This document shows positions 36,538-45,617 of a DNA stretch of 64,000 nucleotides, piece by piece (the stretch's first letter is position 1; every line of letters starts with the position of its first letter). This stretch comes from Pantoea sp. 1.19 (lineage in GTDB: Bacteria; Pseudomonadota; Gammaproteobacteria; Enterobacterales; Enterobacteriaceae). The notes beneath the pieces are model-generated. The model searched no databases and was not told the DNA's origin. It was given only the letters and a program-made list of their open reading frames with translations. The translations under genes and the position numbers were made by a program. Location: positions 174,231-238,230 of the forward strand of contig NZ_MRBS01000003.1 in NCBI RefSeq assembly GCF_001922585.1, given 5' to 3'.

Positions 36538-37581
36538 TTATGACTTTATACCGAACGCCGTCCGGGTAAGCGGGAACTGGCGCAGCAGCCAATATAAGAT
36601 GACAGACGATCCCACCGACAGACTAATAACGCTGAGGTAATACGCCCAGGCGCTGACAGGCTGCGGATCCAGCAGGTAGCCATACAGAATAATAAACGGA
36701 TGGTGAAAGACATACACCACCAGCGCAGAGCGGGTGATGAATTCCACCAGCGGTGAGTGGCTAAAGCCATCCCGAAGGAAAAGCGAAAACACCAACGGAA
36801 TGGCCAGCAGTGGAATCAGCGCCTCCAGCAGCGGTTTGGCGAAGGTAAAGCCCGGCAGCGCCTCGCCGTTGAACCAGACCAGCATCAGTGCCAGCAGCGC
36901 GGCGAGCGACAACCACCAGGGGAGAGCCATCATACGCTGCACCGACGGCGCCTGCGCCTTCAGGGCAAAGCCCAGCAGAAAAAACGGCATATAGTGCAGA
37001 GTGCGCACGGGAATCTTTAGCACTTCTCGCAGCTGCAGCGGCCAGCCGTCGGGGATCAGGCGGTTCATTATCGCGCAAACATACAGCACCGCTACGATCG
37101 CCGCGACGCCTGCCGCGACCGGCCAGCGGCGCCGCAGCCGCCGCTCCAGCGGCGCGTGCCAGCGCAGCACCAGCGCAGACATAAGTAACAGGCAGTACAA
37201 GAACCAGAGGTGTGATACCAGGCTGCCCACGTGGTGATCCGGGCTGACGCGCCGGACCAGCCACGCCTGCGGCAGGGCAACCAGCAGCGTCGCCGTCAGC
37301 AGCGGTAGTGCAATTTTGGTTAAGCGGCTGTGCCAAAAAAAATCGCTGCCCTTCTTTTCAATCACCAGATGACAAAAATAGCCGGAGATAAAAAAGAACA
37401 GCGCCATGCGAAACAAATGAGATATCGCGGATAATAGTGGAATAACGTCGCTTTTATGATGGGCGCTGTTATAAACCCAATTCATATCGCCGAGCAAAAG
37501 TCCAGTATGGTAAGGTATTCCAATTAAAATTAGGATAGCTCTTAATAAATCCAGGCCGTGCGCCCGTTGCTGACTTGCCAT
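36538..37581 (-). CDS. Acyltransferase 3 family membrane protein
   Basis: A 347-residue protein with about ten membrane segments of the OafA/OpgC acyltransferase-3 family. The conserved beginning QQRAHGLDLLRAILILIGIP places the first membrane segment, and the catalytic-type histidine is in GIPYHTGLLLGD. The start at 37581 has AGGAG upstream; a longer frame to 37728 would add 49 unlikely residues. It probably transfers acyl or succinyl groups to a periplasmic glycan. OpgC itself is about 40 residues longer. Confidence 0.85.
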   Translation of the reverse strand: MASQQRAHGLDLLRAILILIGIPYHTGLLLGDMNWVYNSAHHKSDVIPLLSAISHLFRMALFFFISGYFCHLVIEKKGSDFFWHSRLTKIALPLLTATLLVALPQAWLVRRVSPDHHVGSLVSHLWFLYCLLLMSALVLRWHAPLERRLRRRWPVAAGVAAIVAVLYVCAIMNRLIPDGWPLQLREVLKIPVRTLHYMPFFLLGFALKAQAPSVQRMMALPWWLSLAALLALMLVWFNGEALPGFTFAKPLLEALIPLLAIPLVFSLFLRDGFSHSPLVEFITRSALVVYVFHHPFIILYGYLLDPQPVSAWAYYLSVISLSVGSSVILYWLLRQFPLTRTAFGIKS

Positions 37582-38685
37582 TACCGCTCCTGTCTTATCA
37601 GACTGTTTATCGTATCCCACTGTTACGCACGCTGAATTATTCAGCGTGGAGGCAACTGTCTGCCTGAGATATTTTTTCGCGGCGAATAATAGACTTTTCT
37701 TTATTGTGCGGGCCAGGGGTAATGGCATAATTCGGAATAACCCCCGCCCGACGGCGGGCCGCGGTTATCACCGGATCCGGCAGGCCCTCTTCCGCGGCGC
37801 CCGTTCGCCAATGGCGCCCGGCGGCAGCAGATTCGACCGGCAGCCGCGCCGGCGGATCGCAGCCGGCGTGGATATCAATCATGCCGCATCGCTTCCGTAT
37901 CCGTCCCACCAGCAGTAACGTACGGGGCTGCGGTAGCGCCCCATCCGCCCGGCGCCGCGGTCCGCCGGGCCGTCGCGTTAAGCGCTGACCGGCGAAACCA
38001 CCGCCGTCAGATTGCCCTTCATGTCTGGCGCCGGTGCAGCCGACGCCAGTGAAGTATCGTTATCCACCTGACTGCGGATCCGCGCAGGCGCTGCGGCAGC
38101 TTCCGGCCTGGCATCCCAAATAGCGGCGGCGAGCGCGCGAGCGCCGTAGCCGCAGGTCAGCACCGGCAGCGCCATGTGACCCAGGCCGCCGCCGTGCGCC
38201 GGGATCCTCGCCGGCTGTGGGTGGACCGATTCCGCCGACGGCCGGCAGGCACGACTGCGAACAGTGATGTTTCCTCTACAATCGGCAGGCAGCGAGCCAT
38301 CACGCGCCGCCGATGGCCGGCCAGCAGGGGCCCCGACAGCCCTGCGCCCTCACCGCTTTCCCGCTGCGCAATCAGTGACACCGTCACTATTTGACGCCCG
38401 CCCGTCGGCGTTTGCATGCCGGGAGTGAACGGCCTCACGCCGTCGGCGAGGCCCTGATGAAGCGGGCAAAGATCGCGCACGGCATTGTTGCCAAACCGCA
38501 ATACGGCTTGCACGGAATAGCGCCTTTGAGGATTCAGGAGCCGCAGTGACGTCCCGTTCGCCCCGGCGCAACATCTTGTGGAAGCGGCCCGGCCGGGAGG
38601 CTACGCGCGGATCGGCGGTTACCGTTGCAGACATTTAATGGTACATTTGCGCCGACTTGACTGACCTGCCTGAGGAGGCAACACC
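37582..38685. other. 1.1-kb stretch without a recognisable gene
   Basis: The left 150 bases are AT-rich and contain the promoter side of the acyltransferase gene. The rest is GC-rich and shows only short frames with no ribosome site (minus strand 37978-38175, 38157-38513, 38350-38634). Frames overlap in a way expected of a decayed minus-strand gene (for example GLSGPLLAGHRRRVMARCLP, then MALPVLTCGYGARALAAA), but I could not name a family. Confidence 0.5.
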
Positions 38686-39357
38686 ATGAACCAGGGGCCA
38701 TTGACCGAAAACGAACTGAACTGGCTGGACGACACGCTGGAAAAATACCGCAGCGAGGCGTCCATCCAGGACGTCGCCGAACTGGACGGCTTGCTGACCG
38801 CGGTACTGTCCGGCCCGACAATGGTGGAACCCAGCCGCTGGCTGGTTGCGCTGTGGGGCGGCGAGAAGCACATCCCCCGCTGGCACTCCGAGCGTGAGAT
38901 GTCGCGCTTTATGGATCTGGCATTTCAGCATATGAACGACATTGCCGACCGCCTTGCCGACTATCCCGAGCAGTTTGAGCCGCTGTTTGGCACCCGTACG
39001 ATGGAAGGAACGGAGTTTACCGTGGTGGAAGAGTGGTGCTTTGGCTACCTGCGCGGCGTCGGTTTAAGCGACTGGTCGTCGCTGCCAGATGCGCTGCAGC
39101 CGGCGCTGGAGGCGATCCGCCTGCACGGCAGCGAAGCGAATTTTCCCCGCGTGGAGGCCCTCAGCCCGGAGGCCTTTGCCGACAGCATGGAGGCCATTCG
39201 CCCGGCGGCGCTGGCGCTGCATGATTACTGGTTAACGCTGCCGCCCTCCGGCAACGAAGCGCCGCAAACGCCCGCCGTGGCCGACGCCAAGCCGGGCCGC
39301 AACGATCCCTGCCTGTGCGGCAGCGGCAAAAAATACAAGCAGTGCTGCCTGCACTGA
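38686..39357 (+). CDS. yecA: UPF0149/YecA family protein with SEC-C motif
   Basis: A 223-residue cytoplasmic protein. The N-terminal UPF0149 domain ([36 protein letters not shown]) is followed by a C-terminal metal-binding SEC-C motif ([17 protein letters not shown], residues about 205-221), as in SecA and YecA. YecA has been reported to associate with ribosomes near the exit tunnel. GAGGAGG precedes the ATG. It is single-copy in this window and without operon partners. Confidence 0.92.
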   Translation: MNQGPLTENELNWLDDTLEKYRSEASIQDVAELDGLLTAVLSGPTMVEPSRWLVALWGGEKHIPRWHSEREMSRFMDLAFQHMNDIADRLADYPEQFEPLFGTRTMEGTEFTVVEEWCFGYLRGVGLSDWSSLPDALQPALEAIRLHGSEANFPRVEALSPEAFADSMEAIRPAALALHDYWLTLPPSGNEAPQTPAVADAKPGRNDPCLCGSGKKYKQCCLH

Positions 39358-39396
39358 GTATGCGCACGGTCGCGCTGACCGCCGGGATCGAGAACC

Positions 39397-40227
39397 TTAG
39401 GTATCCTCGCCGAGGCCAGCCAGCAGCCTCGCCAGCCAGGCGGCGGGAATACCGTGCCGCGGATGATCGAGACGAAGGCCAAACTCGCGGCTTAGCGTAT
39501 CGGCGAGGGCCGCGGCGTCGGTGAGCCATTGCGTTTGCCGCGCGCTCCCCTGCACCCGACTCAGGCAGCGATTGTTGAGACGCCGACTGCTCCCGTCCCG
39601 CAGCGAGCGGGCCACCATCAGCCGGTGGCGAAAATGCGATGCGGGCCAGCTGGCCACAAAGTGATTCGCCATGCGGTAGTCTGCAGGATACTGCGCCGCC
39701 AGCGTAAACTGATACAGCGGCAGCCAGCCCGATGCCGTGTGGCTCTCCAGCCGCCAGCCGCGCGGGCCGCAGCGCAGGCGAAAGTCGCCGTGCGGCGTGG
39801 GCTGCACCACATCACCCATCAGCCGCAGCGGTGCGGTCAGGGTTTGACCGCCAAAGCCGACATCCACCAGCCAGCGCTCGCCGTCGAGGGTGACCATCAT
39901 CATCCGGTGGCTGCGCGGGGGAACCTCATCGCTATCGCCGAGCAATACCCGGGCAGCGAGATCGCGAACCCGAAAGCCAAGCTGACGCAGTCCGGCCGCA
40001 AACAGCCCGTTAAGTTCAAAACAGTACCCTCCCCGTCCGGCCGTCACCAGCTTGTCAAAAATGCCGTCGTCGCTGAGATCCAGCGGGCGTCCCAACAGTA
40101 CGTCGAGGTTTTCAAAGGGGATCGCATCGGGCTGGCAGCGGTGCAGCTGCTGCAGCGTAGCCAGATTAACGGCAGGACTGCCGTCGTAGCCGATACGCGT
40201 AAGCCAGGCAGGCAGAGCCCATGTCAT
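39397..40227 (-). CDS. nhoA: Arylamine N-acetyltransferase
   Basis: A 276-residue enzyme that transfers acetyl from acetyl-CoA to arylamines and hydroxylamines. The complete catalytic triad is visible: Cys69 (GRGGYCFELNG), His107 (RSHRMMMV) and Asp122 (WLVDVGFGG). Length agrees with enterobacterial NhoA (about 281). The start at 40227 gives the usual beginning; the frame open to 40314 is an extension through the preceding pptA stop. It follows pptA by nine bases and is probably cotranscribed with it. Confidence 0.94.
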   Translation of the reverse strand: MTWALPAWLTRIGYDGSPAVNLATLQQLHRCQPDAIPFENLDVLLGRPLDLSDDGIFDKLVTAGRGGYCFELNGLFAAGLRQLGFRVRDLAARVLLGDSDEVPPRSHRMMMVTLDGERWLVDVGFGGQTLTAPLRLMGDVVQPTPHGDFRLRCGPRGWRLESHTASGWLPLYQFTLAAQYPADYRMANHFVASWPASHFRHRLMVARSLRDGSSRRLNNRCLSRVQGSARQTQWLTDAAALADTLSREFGLRLDHPRHGIPAAWLARLLAGLGEDT

Positions 40228-40235
40228 GACGCGCG

Positions 40236-40466
40236 TTACAGACTGTAGCCGGGTTTTTTCGCCAGCGTCGCCAGCTGCGGGGCGATCTCGGGATCCCACA
40301 CCGCCTGCTTCCACGCCTCCGGACTGACCTCCTGTAGCGCAAGGCTGACCGACTGCGGCTGGCTGCCGAAGTGGCGCGCAATCAGCGCGGTCACCTCATC
40401 GGCCAGTGCCTGCTGCTGTTCGGCTGACAGGTCGCGAGGATAATGTTTGATGGTGACGTGTGGCAT
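40236..40466 (-). CDS. pptA: 4-oxalocrotonate tautomerase family protein PptA
   Basis: A 76-residue tautomerase. After Met removal the N-terminal catalytic proline is exposed (PHVTIKHYPR), and the end IAPQLATLAKKPGYS matches E. coli PptA. The second of two close ATGs (40466) is preferred: GGAG is eight bases upstream, and only this start gives Pro1. The physiological substrate is unknown. Confidence 0.92.
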   Translation of the reverse strand: MPHVTIKHYPRDLSAEQQQALADEVTALIARHFGSQPQSVSLALQEVSPEAWKQAVWDPEIAPQLATLAKKPGYSL

Positions 40467-40856
40467 GGGCATGACTCCGATGAAGGGATAACAGTGACCT
40501 GAACACTACGATAATAAACCCCGGCTGAACAGCATGCGGATAATACACTCATTATTTTTCGCATCATCGGATAAATCTGGCACACTGAGCGGGTGTTCTA
40601 CTACCGAGGACTGAATGCGTCCACACCGATGAAAAGCAACGCCGTGGACCCACTGTTGCCTATATGGAAATAACCCAGGCATTAATCAGAATGATGTGTC
40701 GTTTTATCTCTCCTTCCTGCGTCCGCACGCTGCGCGACCGCCATTTCCGTACCGCGCTGTAGCGCGCTTCTCCCCTGCTGTGACGCTCAACGGCGTCTAC
40801 CCGGTTTTCTGTGGTTACCACGGAAATGATGATTCTCTTTTTAGCAGGAGAAGTGC
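40467..40856 (+). promoter_or_regulatory. Long leader upstream of mdtJI
   Basis: The 390-base gap between divergent pptA and mdtJ includes a GC-rich transcribed-looking leader. In E. coli, mdtJI is preceded by a leader whose upstream ORF (mdtU) responds to spermidine, so a similar function is plausible here. A candidate ORF is given separately. Confidence 0.45.
40691..40762 (+). CDS. Candidate upstream ORF (mdtU-like leader peptide)
   Basis: ATG 40691 opens a 23-codon frame ending RTLRDRHFRTAL, rich in arginine and followed by TAG, 94 bases before mdtJ. Position and length fit a regulatory leader peptide. No strong ribosome site is visible and similarity to E. coli MdtU was not established. 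Confidence 0.3.
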   Translation: MMCRFISPSCVRTLRDRHFRTAL

Positions 40857-41210
40857 ATGTATTACTGGAGCGTGCTTATTCTGGCGATCGTCGCCGAAAT
40901 TACCGGTACGCTGGCCATGAAATGGGCCAGCGTGCACCAGCAGCCGCTTGGCTTTGGCGTCATGCTGGTGATGATTGCCCTGTCCTATATTTTGCTGGCC
41001 ATCTCTATCAAAAAAATAGCGCTGGGCGTCGCCTACGCCCTGTGGGAAGGGGTAGGTATTATGCTGATTACCCTGTTCAGTATCGCGCTGTTTGATGAAG
41101 CGTTTCCGCCGCTGAAGGCCTTTGGCCTGGCGGCGCTGGTATCCGGCATTGTCTTCATCAAATACGGCGTGATTCAGGCGCCGCGTCGGGGGGCACAGGA
41201 TGCTGACTGA
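40857..41210 (+). CDS. mdtJ: Spermidine export SMR subunit MdtJ
   Basis: A 117-residue small multidrug resistance protein with four membrane segments. The conserved membrane-embedded glutamate is Glu14 ([18 protein letters not shown]). The second segment and signature are [11 protein letters not shown] near 63-73, distinct from EmrE, as in MdtJ. It acts as a heterodimer with MdtI to export spermidine. It overlaps mdtI by 11 bases. GCAGGAG precedes the ATG. Confidence 0.94.
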   Translation: MYYWSVLILAIVAEITGTLAMKWASVHQQPLGFGVMLVMIALSYILLAISIKKIALGVAYALWEGVGIMLITLFSIALFDEAFPPLKAFGLAALVSGIVFIKYGVIQAPRRGAQDAD

Positions 41211-41526
41211 CTGGCAACACGCTGCGTGGCTGCTGCTGGCCATTGCGCTGGAGATAGTGGCCAACGTTTTACTCAAGTACAGCGATGGCTTTCGCCGCCT
41301 GCTACCCGGCATCGCCTCTCTGCTGGCGGTGCTGGCCGCCTTTAGCGCGCTGGGTCAGGCAGTAAAAGGCATTGACCTGACGGTGGCTTACGCACTGTGG
41401 GGCGGATTGGGATTGCTGGCCACGGTGGCAATGGGTTGGATCCTGTTCAATCAGCGGCTGACGCGGCGCGGCTGGTGCGGACTGGGGCTGCTGCTGCTGG
41501 GTATGACCTGTATCCATCTGGCCTGA
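41200..41526 (+). CDS. mdtI: Spermidine export SMR subunit MdtI
   Basis: A 108-residue SMR protein with four membrane segments, conserved glutamate in [20 protein letters not shown] (Glu17) and [15 protein letters not shown] near 64. It pairs with MdtJ. The start lies inside the mdtJ end, so translation is coupled. Confidence 0.94.
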   Translation: MLTDWQHAAWLLLAIALEIVANVLLKYSDGFRRLLPGIASLLAVLAAFSALGQAVKGIDLTVAYALWGGLGLLATVAMGWILFNQRLTRRGWCGLGLLLLGMTCIHLA

Positions 41527-41532
41527 CCGTGA

Positions 41533-41555
41533 GCGGCCCCCATCACGGGGGCCGC
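41533..41555 (+). terminator. Stem-loop after mdtI
   Basis: GCGGCCCCC and GGGGGCCGC form a perfect 9-bp stem with loop ATCAC, six bases after the mdtI stop. It lies between the convergent mdtI and the sorbosone dehydrogenase fragment. No T tract follows. Confidence 0.65.
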
Positions 41556-41559
41556 AACA

Positions 41560-41795
41560 TCAATTACCGCTGACCCGCCAGACGCTGTTGCCGGCATCGT
41601 CGGCGATCGGCAGCCCGCCCTGGCGATCGTCTGCCAGTCCTACCGGTAAGCCCCGCACCGGTTTTTCACCCTCGGTCAGAAAGCCGGAGAGCACCGTTTT
41701 CGGTATCCCGCTCGGTTTGCCGTTTACACAGTTAATCCACACGACGCGATAGCCATTCAGCGGCGACCGGTTCCAGCTGCCGTGCTCGCTGATAG
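41560..41795 (-). pseudogene. C-terminal fragment of a PQQ-dependent sorbosone/sugar dehydrogenase
   Basis: About 78 codons in one frame, from ISEHGSWNRSPLNGYRVVWI to a natural stop after GNSVWRVSGN, match the last blades of soluble PQQ-dependent sorbosone-dehydrogenase family proteins (GIPKTVLSGFLTEG, GLPVGLADDRQGGLPIADDA). The rest of the gene is missing to the right; the N-terminal piece lies about 3.4 kb away at 45240-45607 on the same strand. Homology ends at about 41795, a junction with foreign sequence. Confidence 0.8.
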
Positions 41796-42040
41796 GGGGT
41801 CCGCTTGGAAAATGGGAAAATATCCTACGTTAAGCCTGTTTAATGAGCTGGCATGACGGGCAGCTATGAGCGAAAAGCAGACATTCGGCGCTCTGCCCCA
41901 TGCCATAATTGGGGTTTGAGGGCCAATGGAGCGGAAACGTACGCCAACAGCATAGCTTATTGTTTTAAAGAGAACCCTAACTCAGCCGTTCGAAAACCTA
42001 CCCTCACAGTCAAAGCGAAACAGCCCAACGGCGTGAAGCC
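41796..42040. other. Junction region, unidentified
   Basis: About 245 bases between the dehydrogenase fragment and the decayed hydrolase. It includes an open frame on the plus strand (from 41853) with AT- and Ser/Thr-rich codons but no recognisable protein. Probably part of the inserted segment. Confidence 0.4.
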
Positions 42041-43440
42041 GTCTACTTCGGTCATTACCTCAGTAATAACATCTGCATACGTTTATGTTCCCTTCGTCTT
42101 AACTCCCTGCGATGAGGATGGTTATGGCGATTTAACTCAGGGAAAGAGGATGACCATACGTTATCCGCTACGGAGAGCCGACGGAGGGGACGATAAGGAC
42201 TATGACGAGCTGCTGACCGACATCCGCAAAAACGCCCACGGTTGGTGGTGACTTGGCATTAGTCATGACTGGCACGGGGGGGCCCCATCAGGACCTCATC
42301 GTCTCCGGCTTCGGTGCTGGATCCGGATTCGCCGGAAAAATCGGTCCCGCTCCAGTTCATGATGGCCGGCGAGGTGCCGGCATGGCGGGTAAACCGGGAT
42401 GACGTAAGGATGGCGTGTTACCAGGAACGCCCCCTGCGCCAGTCCGGCACCTTTGTGCTGGTCAAATCGGTGTACAAGCCCGATGAACAGGATGAATCCT
42501 CCAGGCTGACGCTGTATCAGCTCTAGATGCACACCGCGCCACCGTCAGAATTTCCGAAACGCCCCCTTTACCGCGCCACGCAAAAAGGCCACGGGGTGCG
42601 GATGCGTAAACACTCCCGCGACGGTAACAGCCGTCAAATCGTGGCGGACGTGCTGGCAAATAAGCACGATCACGCCAGAACGCTCCTTTCACTGTATTGA
42701 AGCAACCGATTTTACCCGCACGCTGGATGAACGCTGGGTTATTGATGTCCTGAAAAGCATCAGCTCGCACTTTGACAGCGAAAAAGGCCCCGCATCAGCA
42801 CAGGCAAAAATGTTTTAGGACAGCCAGATCCACAATGCTGAAAACAGAAGACCGCCCGACCCGTATCCTGATAAATCCCAGGACAAATGGCTGTTTGGCG
42901 CACTGTATACCAATCAGATGAACATCCCGGAATATGCGCGACGGCTGATAGTGAGGCATGACAGCGACTGGCACAGTACCCGCGAAGATTCACGCTGGTC
43001 ATCGGTATTTAAAGACAGGCATGATAGTCCAGTTGTACAGCGGGCTAACGGGGGATTTCTGGACGCCACGCGCTGGATGGATAAGGTGCCGTCGTTCGCC
43101 ACTCAGCGCGCAGTGTGGCATTTTCATCCGCTTGAGTTGCTGGAGAGGCTTAAGCCCGGAGGCGGGAAAATCACGCTGCCAATGTTGCGGAAGATATGAT
43201 AGTCGCAAGGTCAGCGACAAGGTTCTCCAGCAGGTGGCGGATGAGATAAACGATAATCTGGAGCGTTGTCGCCTTAATACAGAGCTTCGGCTGTATCACT
43301 TTATGGCTCAGGTTTATCAGGAAACCGGGGTTAATTTTTCAATTACTGAAAACTTAAATTATGCACCAACAGCACTTCCAGTTTATTTCTCATATTATCG
43401 CCGCCGTCCGGAAGTCCTCTTCCGCTACACCCGACAGTTA
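42041..43440 (+). pseudogene. Decayed cell-wall hydrolase (M23-like region plus GH19-like domain)
   Basis: One plus-strand gene of roughly 450 codons broken by several stops and frameshifts. In order: FVLTPCDEDGYGDLTQGKRM, then DDKDYDELLTDIRKNAHGWW, a stop, then LGISHDWHGG. Next come AGEVPAWRVNRDDVRMACYQ and GTFVLVKSVYKPDEQDESSR, a stop, then MHTAPPSEFPKRPLYRATQK. Then ARRLIVRHDSDWHSTREDSR and RAVWHFHPLELLERLK, a frameshift near 43195, and DKVLQQVADEINDNLERCRL with ELRLYHFMAQVYQETGVNFS. The last block is typical of GH19 chitinase-like lysozyme domains; the middle resembles M23-peptidase-like regions found in proteins near Rhs or VgrG genes. It probably was a secreted or T6SS-linked peptidoglycan hydrolase. 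The true 3' end is gone. Confidence 0.65.
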
Positions 43441-43446
43441 AACCTT

Positions 43447-44640
43447 TCACGCCACCTCGGGTGTTTCGCACCAGGCCTTCACGCTCATCCCACGCAGAAT
43501 CATCAGCCAGGCCATGACGATGGCGACCATCATGATCGCAAACAAGGACCAGTGCGGCAGGTTGGTCAGGATAATACCGGTGATCATCGGGTTTGCCGCC
43601 GCGCCGAGCCAGCCCAGCGCCTGGGCGGAGAAATAGCTCGCCTTCATTCCCGGTGGGGCAATGTTGTCGATCAGCATGTATTCACCCGGCGCATAGATAA
43701 TCTCCCCCAGCGTGAAAATGGCGGCAGCGATGCCCCAGTAAACCAGGTTTTCCCCGGAGAGCATAAAGCCGCCCAGCCCCAGGATAAAAAACAGGGTGGC
43801 GAGGGTCATCAGCGGGCGAATATTGCTGGCTGAGATCTTGCGGCCCAGCGCATATTGCAGCGTCACCACCACGGCGGCGTTGACGGGCAGCACCACGGCG
43901 ACCACCTTTTCGGCGAAATCACTGTCCGCATCCGCGGCCAGAACGTATTGTGAAATACAGCTCGCGAACGACCCGCCCACGTACGACGCCAGCAGGCCAG
44001 AGAGCGTGTACCAGAACAGCGCGCGGTCTTTCAGCAATACTGACGGCTGCCACGGCGTCCTCTCCTCTGCGGTATCTAACGCCACGCTTTTCTGTACAAA
44101 GAAATGGATAAAGCCCAGCGGCAGGGCGGCGCAAAAGGCCGCCAGCCAGAACGGCAGCTGCAGGCTGTACATCACCAGCAGGGTGCCAATCGGCGGGCCG
44201 ACCGTCCAGCCAATGTTCAGGAAGCTGTAGTTAAGCGAGAAGACCCGCGCCTTCTGGCTGGAGGTGAGTACGTCAGAGAACCAGGCTTTCAGCACCGTCG
44301 AAAAAACGGAGTAGGCGCAGTTGATCAGCGCAAAGAACAGAACCACCAGCGTGACGTTATTGACCAGCGGGATCGCCATAAACCCGGCGATAAACGCCGC
44401 GATCGCGATCAGCATGTAGCGTTTTTTATCAAACTTATCGGCCAGAATGCCAAATCCCAGGCTAAATACCACGCCAATGGTCAGCGCCACGGTCAGGGCA
44501 TAACCAATATTTTCGACGCTCATGCTGTAGACGCGCGTGAGATAAATGGTCATGAACGGCAGCGTTGCCCCTCTACCGATGGTTAACAACAATGACGATG
44601 CCAGCAGCGCTGCGGTTGAACGCCTGAGAGATGGTTTCAT
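43447..44640 (-). CDS. ydeE: MFS transporter YdeE
   Basis: A 397-residue, 12-segment major facilitator protein that follows E. coli YdeE along its length: LRRSTAALLASSLLLTIGRG, FSLGFGILADKFDKKRYMLI, FALINCAYSVFSTVLKAWFS, EIIYAPGEYMLIDNIAPPGM. YdeE exports dipeptides and some drugs. It is divergent from an eamA remnant, as ydeE is from eamA in E. coli, so this pair is an ancestral arrangement. It is intact although lodged between gene fragments. Confidence 0.93.
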   Translation of the reverse strand: MKPSLRRSTAALLASSLLLTIGRGATLPFMTIYLTRVYSMSVENIGYALTVALTIGVVFSLGFGILADKFDKKRYMLIAIAAFIAGFMAIPLVNNVTLVVLFFALINCAYSVFSTVLKAWFSDVLTSSQKARVFSLNYSFLNIGWTVGPPIGTLLVMYSLQLPFWLAAFCAALPLGFIHFFVQKSVALDTAEERTPWQPSVLLKDRALFWYTLSGLLASYVGGSFASCISQYVLAADADSDFAEKVVAVVLPVNAAVVVTLQYALGRKISASNIRPLMTLATLFFILGLGGFMLSGENLVYWGIAAAIFTLGEIIYAPGEYMLIDNIAPPGMKASYFSAQALGWLGAAANPMITGIILTNLPHWSLFAIMMVAIVMAWLMILRGMSVKAWCETPEVA

Positions 44641-44833
44641 ATTCCTGCCCGACAGTTGCTTCTGCTTTTATTAAATGTGTGTTAACAGGATTACCATGAC
44701 CTAAGGGGCTTGTATAGCACCGGATTTATCCCTAAGTGCTTCAACTGCCTGCCAGAATTAATGATCTTCTCGCAGCGTACTTTTTCTGCCACCTTGATTC
44801 GTTAACAAATTATTAATAATTCAGGGCGGGGTA

Positions 44834-45073
44834 TGACGCGTAAAGACAGGCTGCTGGCTTTGCTGGCGGTAGCAGTATGGGGGGTTAATTTTGTGGTCAT
44901 CAGGACTGCGCAACATGCCGCTGCTGATGCTGGCCGGTATCCGTTTTATGCTGGTCGCCTTCCCGGCCATCTTCTTTTTGGCGCGTCCAACGATCCCCTT
45001 TAAACTGCCGCTGGGCTACGGTCTGACCATCAGCTTTGGCCAGTTCGCGTTTCTCTTTTGCGCCGCAGAGCGG
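44834..45073 (+). pseudogene. eamA: Remnant of eamA (cysteine/O-acetylserine exporter)
   Basis: Begins MTRKDRLLALLAVAVWGVNF, matching EamA, shifts frame near 44897 and continues as LRNMPLLMLAGIRFMLVAFP and IPFKLPLGYGLTISFGQFAF to about 45073, where homology stops abruptly at a junction with a Tn3-family fragment. About 80 of roughly 300 codons survive. It is non-functional. Confidence 0.88.
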
Positions 45074-45081
45074 GCTCCCCT

Positions 45082-45232
45082 TCAGAGAACATGCTGCGCT
45101 GATTAAGCAATATTACGGTTACCATGAATTTGGCAATTTTTCACGGTCTTTTCGCCTGAAGCGTCTGCTGTATACCCGGGCCTGGCTCAGTAATGAGCGA
45201 CCCGGTCTGATGTTTGATAATGCGGTTGCCGC
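45082..45232 (+). mobile_element. Tn3-family transposase fragment (DUF4158 region)
   Basis: The frame FREHAALIKQYYGYHEFGNF, then RLKRLLYTRAWLSNERPGLM and FDNAV, matches the N-terminal DUF4158 part of Tn3-family transposases. About 50 codons remain, with no terminal repeats seen. It joins the eamA remnant on the left and the dehydrogenase fragment on the right, marking a transposon-linked deletion or insertion. Confidence 0.7.
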
Positions 45233-45234
45233 CG

Positions 45235-45610
45235 GCGCCGCACTTTTTAGAGGCCTTCTGAACGATCCCCATGACGAGCTGCTTTGGCCGGCTGACCGGT
45301 TTCGGTGGACCGCTGGCCTCAACCCCCCGCACATCACCGTTTGGTAAGGTTTACAGCTGGCGCGGATGCAGCAGGCCCTCGGCAATTTTATCGATGCGTA
45401 ATCCCCCGGCGACGCGCGGCGCTTCGCCCGGTTACCAGGCGATGCCCGTCGGGACCTGAATCGGCGGCAGTAAAAAACGTTGAGCTTCGGGCCGTTGCGG
45501 GTCGGCCCCGATCTGTTTCGCCGGATCCAGCGCGGCGCCATTATCGCAGGCGGTCAGACAGAGCGGCAGCGCCAGCAGCGGGCGCAGGTGACGCGAGCAG
45601 CGACTGATGG
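45235..45610 (-). pseudogene. N-terminal fragment of a PQQ-dependent sorbosone/sugar dehydrogenase
   Basis: Read leftward from about 45607 the frame gives a lipoprotein-like start (LRPLLALPLCLTACDNGAAL), RFLLPPIQVPTGIAW, an in-frame stop, GGLRIDKIAEGLLHPRQL, a second stop and TLPNGDVRGVEASGPPKPVS followed by RPKQLVMGIVQKAS. This is the N-terminus of the same family whose C-terminus lies at 41560-41795. An AAGGAGG ribosome site remains, but the start codon reads ATC. It directly follows the DUF2231 gene, its usual partner. Confidence 0.8.
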
Positions 45611-45617
45611 CGCCTCC

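Noticed and set aside
45271-45607. Plus-strand short frames near the Tn3 fragment
   Set aside because: They are antisense to the recognisable N-terminal dehydrogenase fragment and match no known protein.
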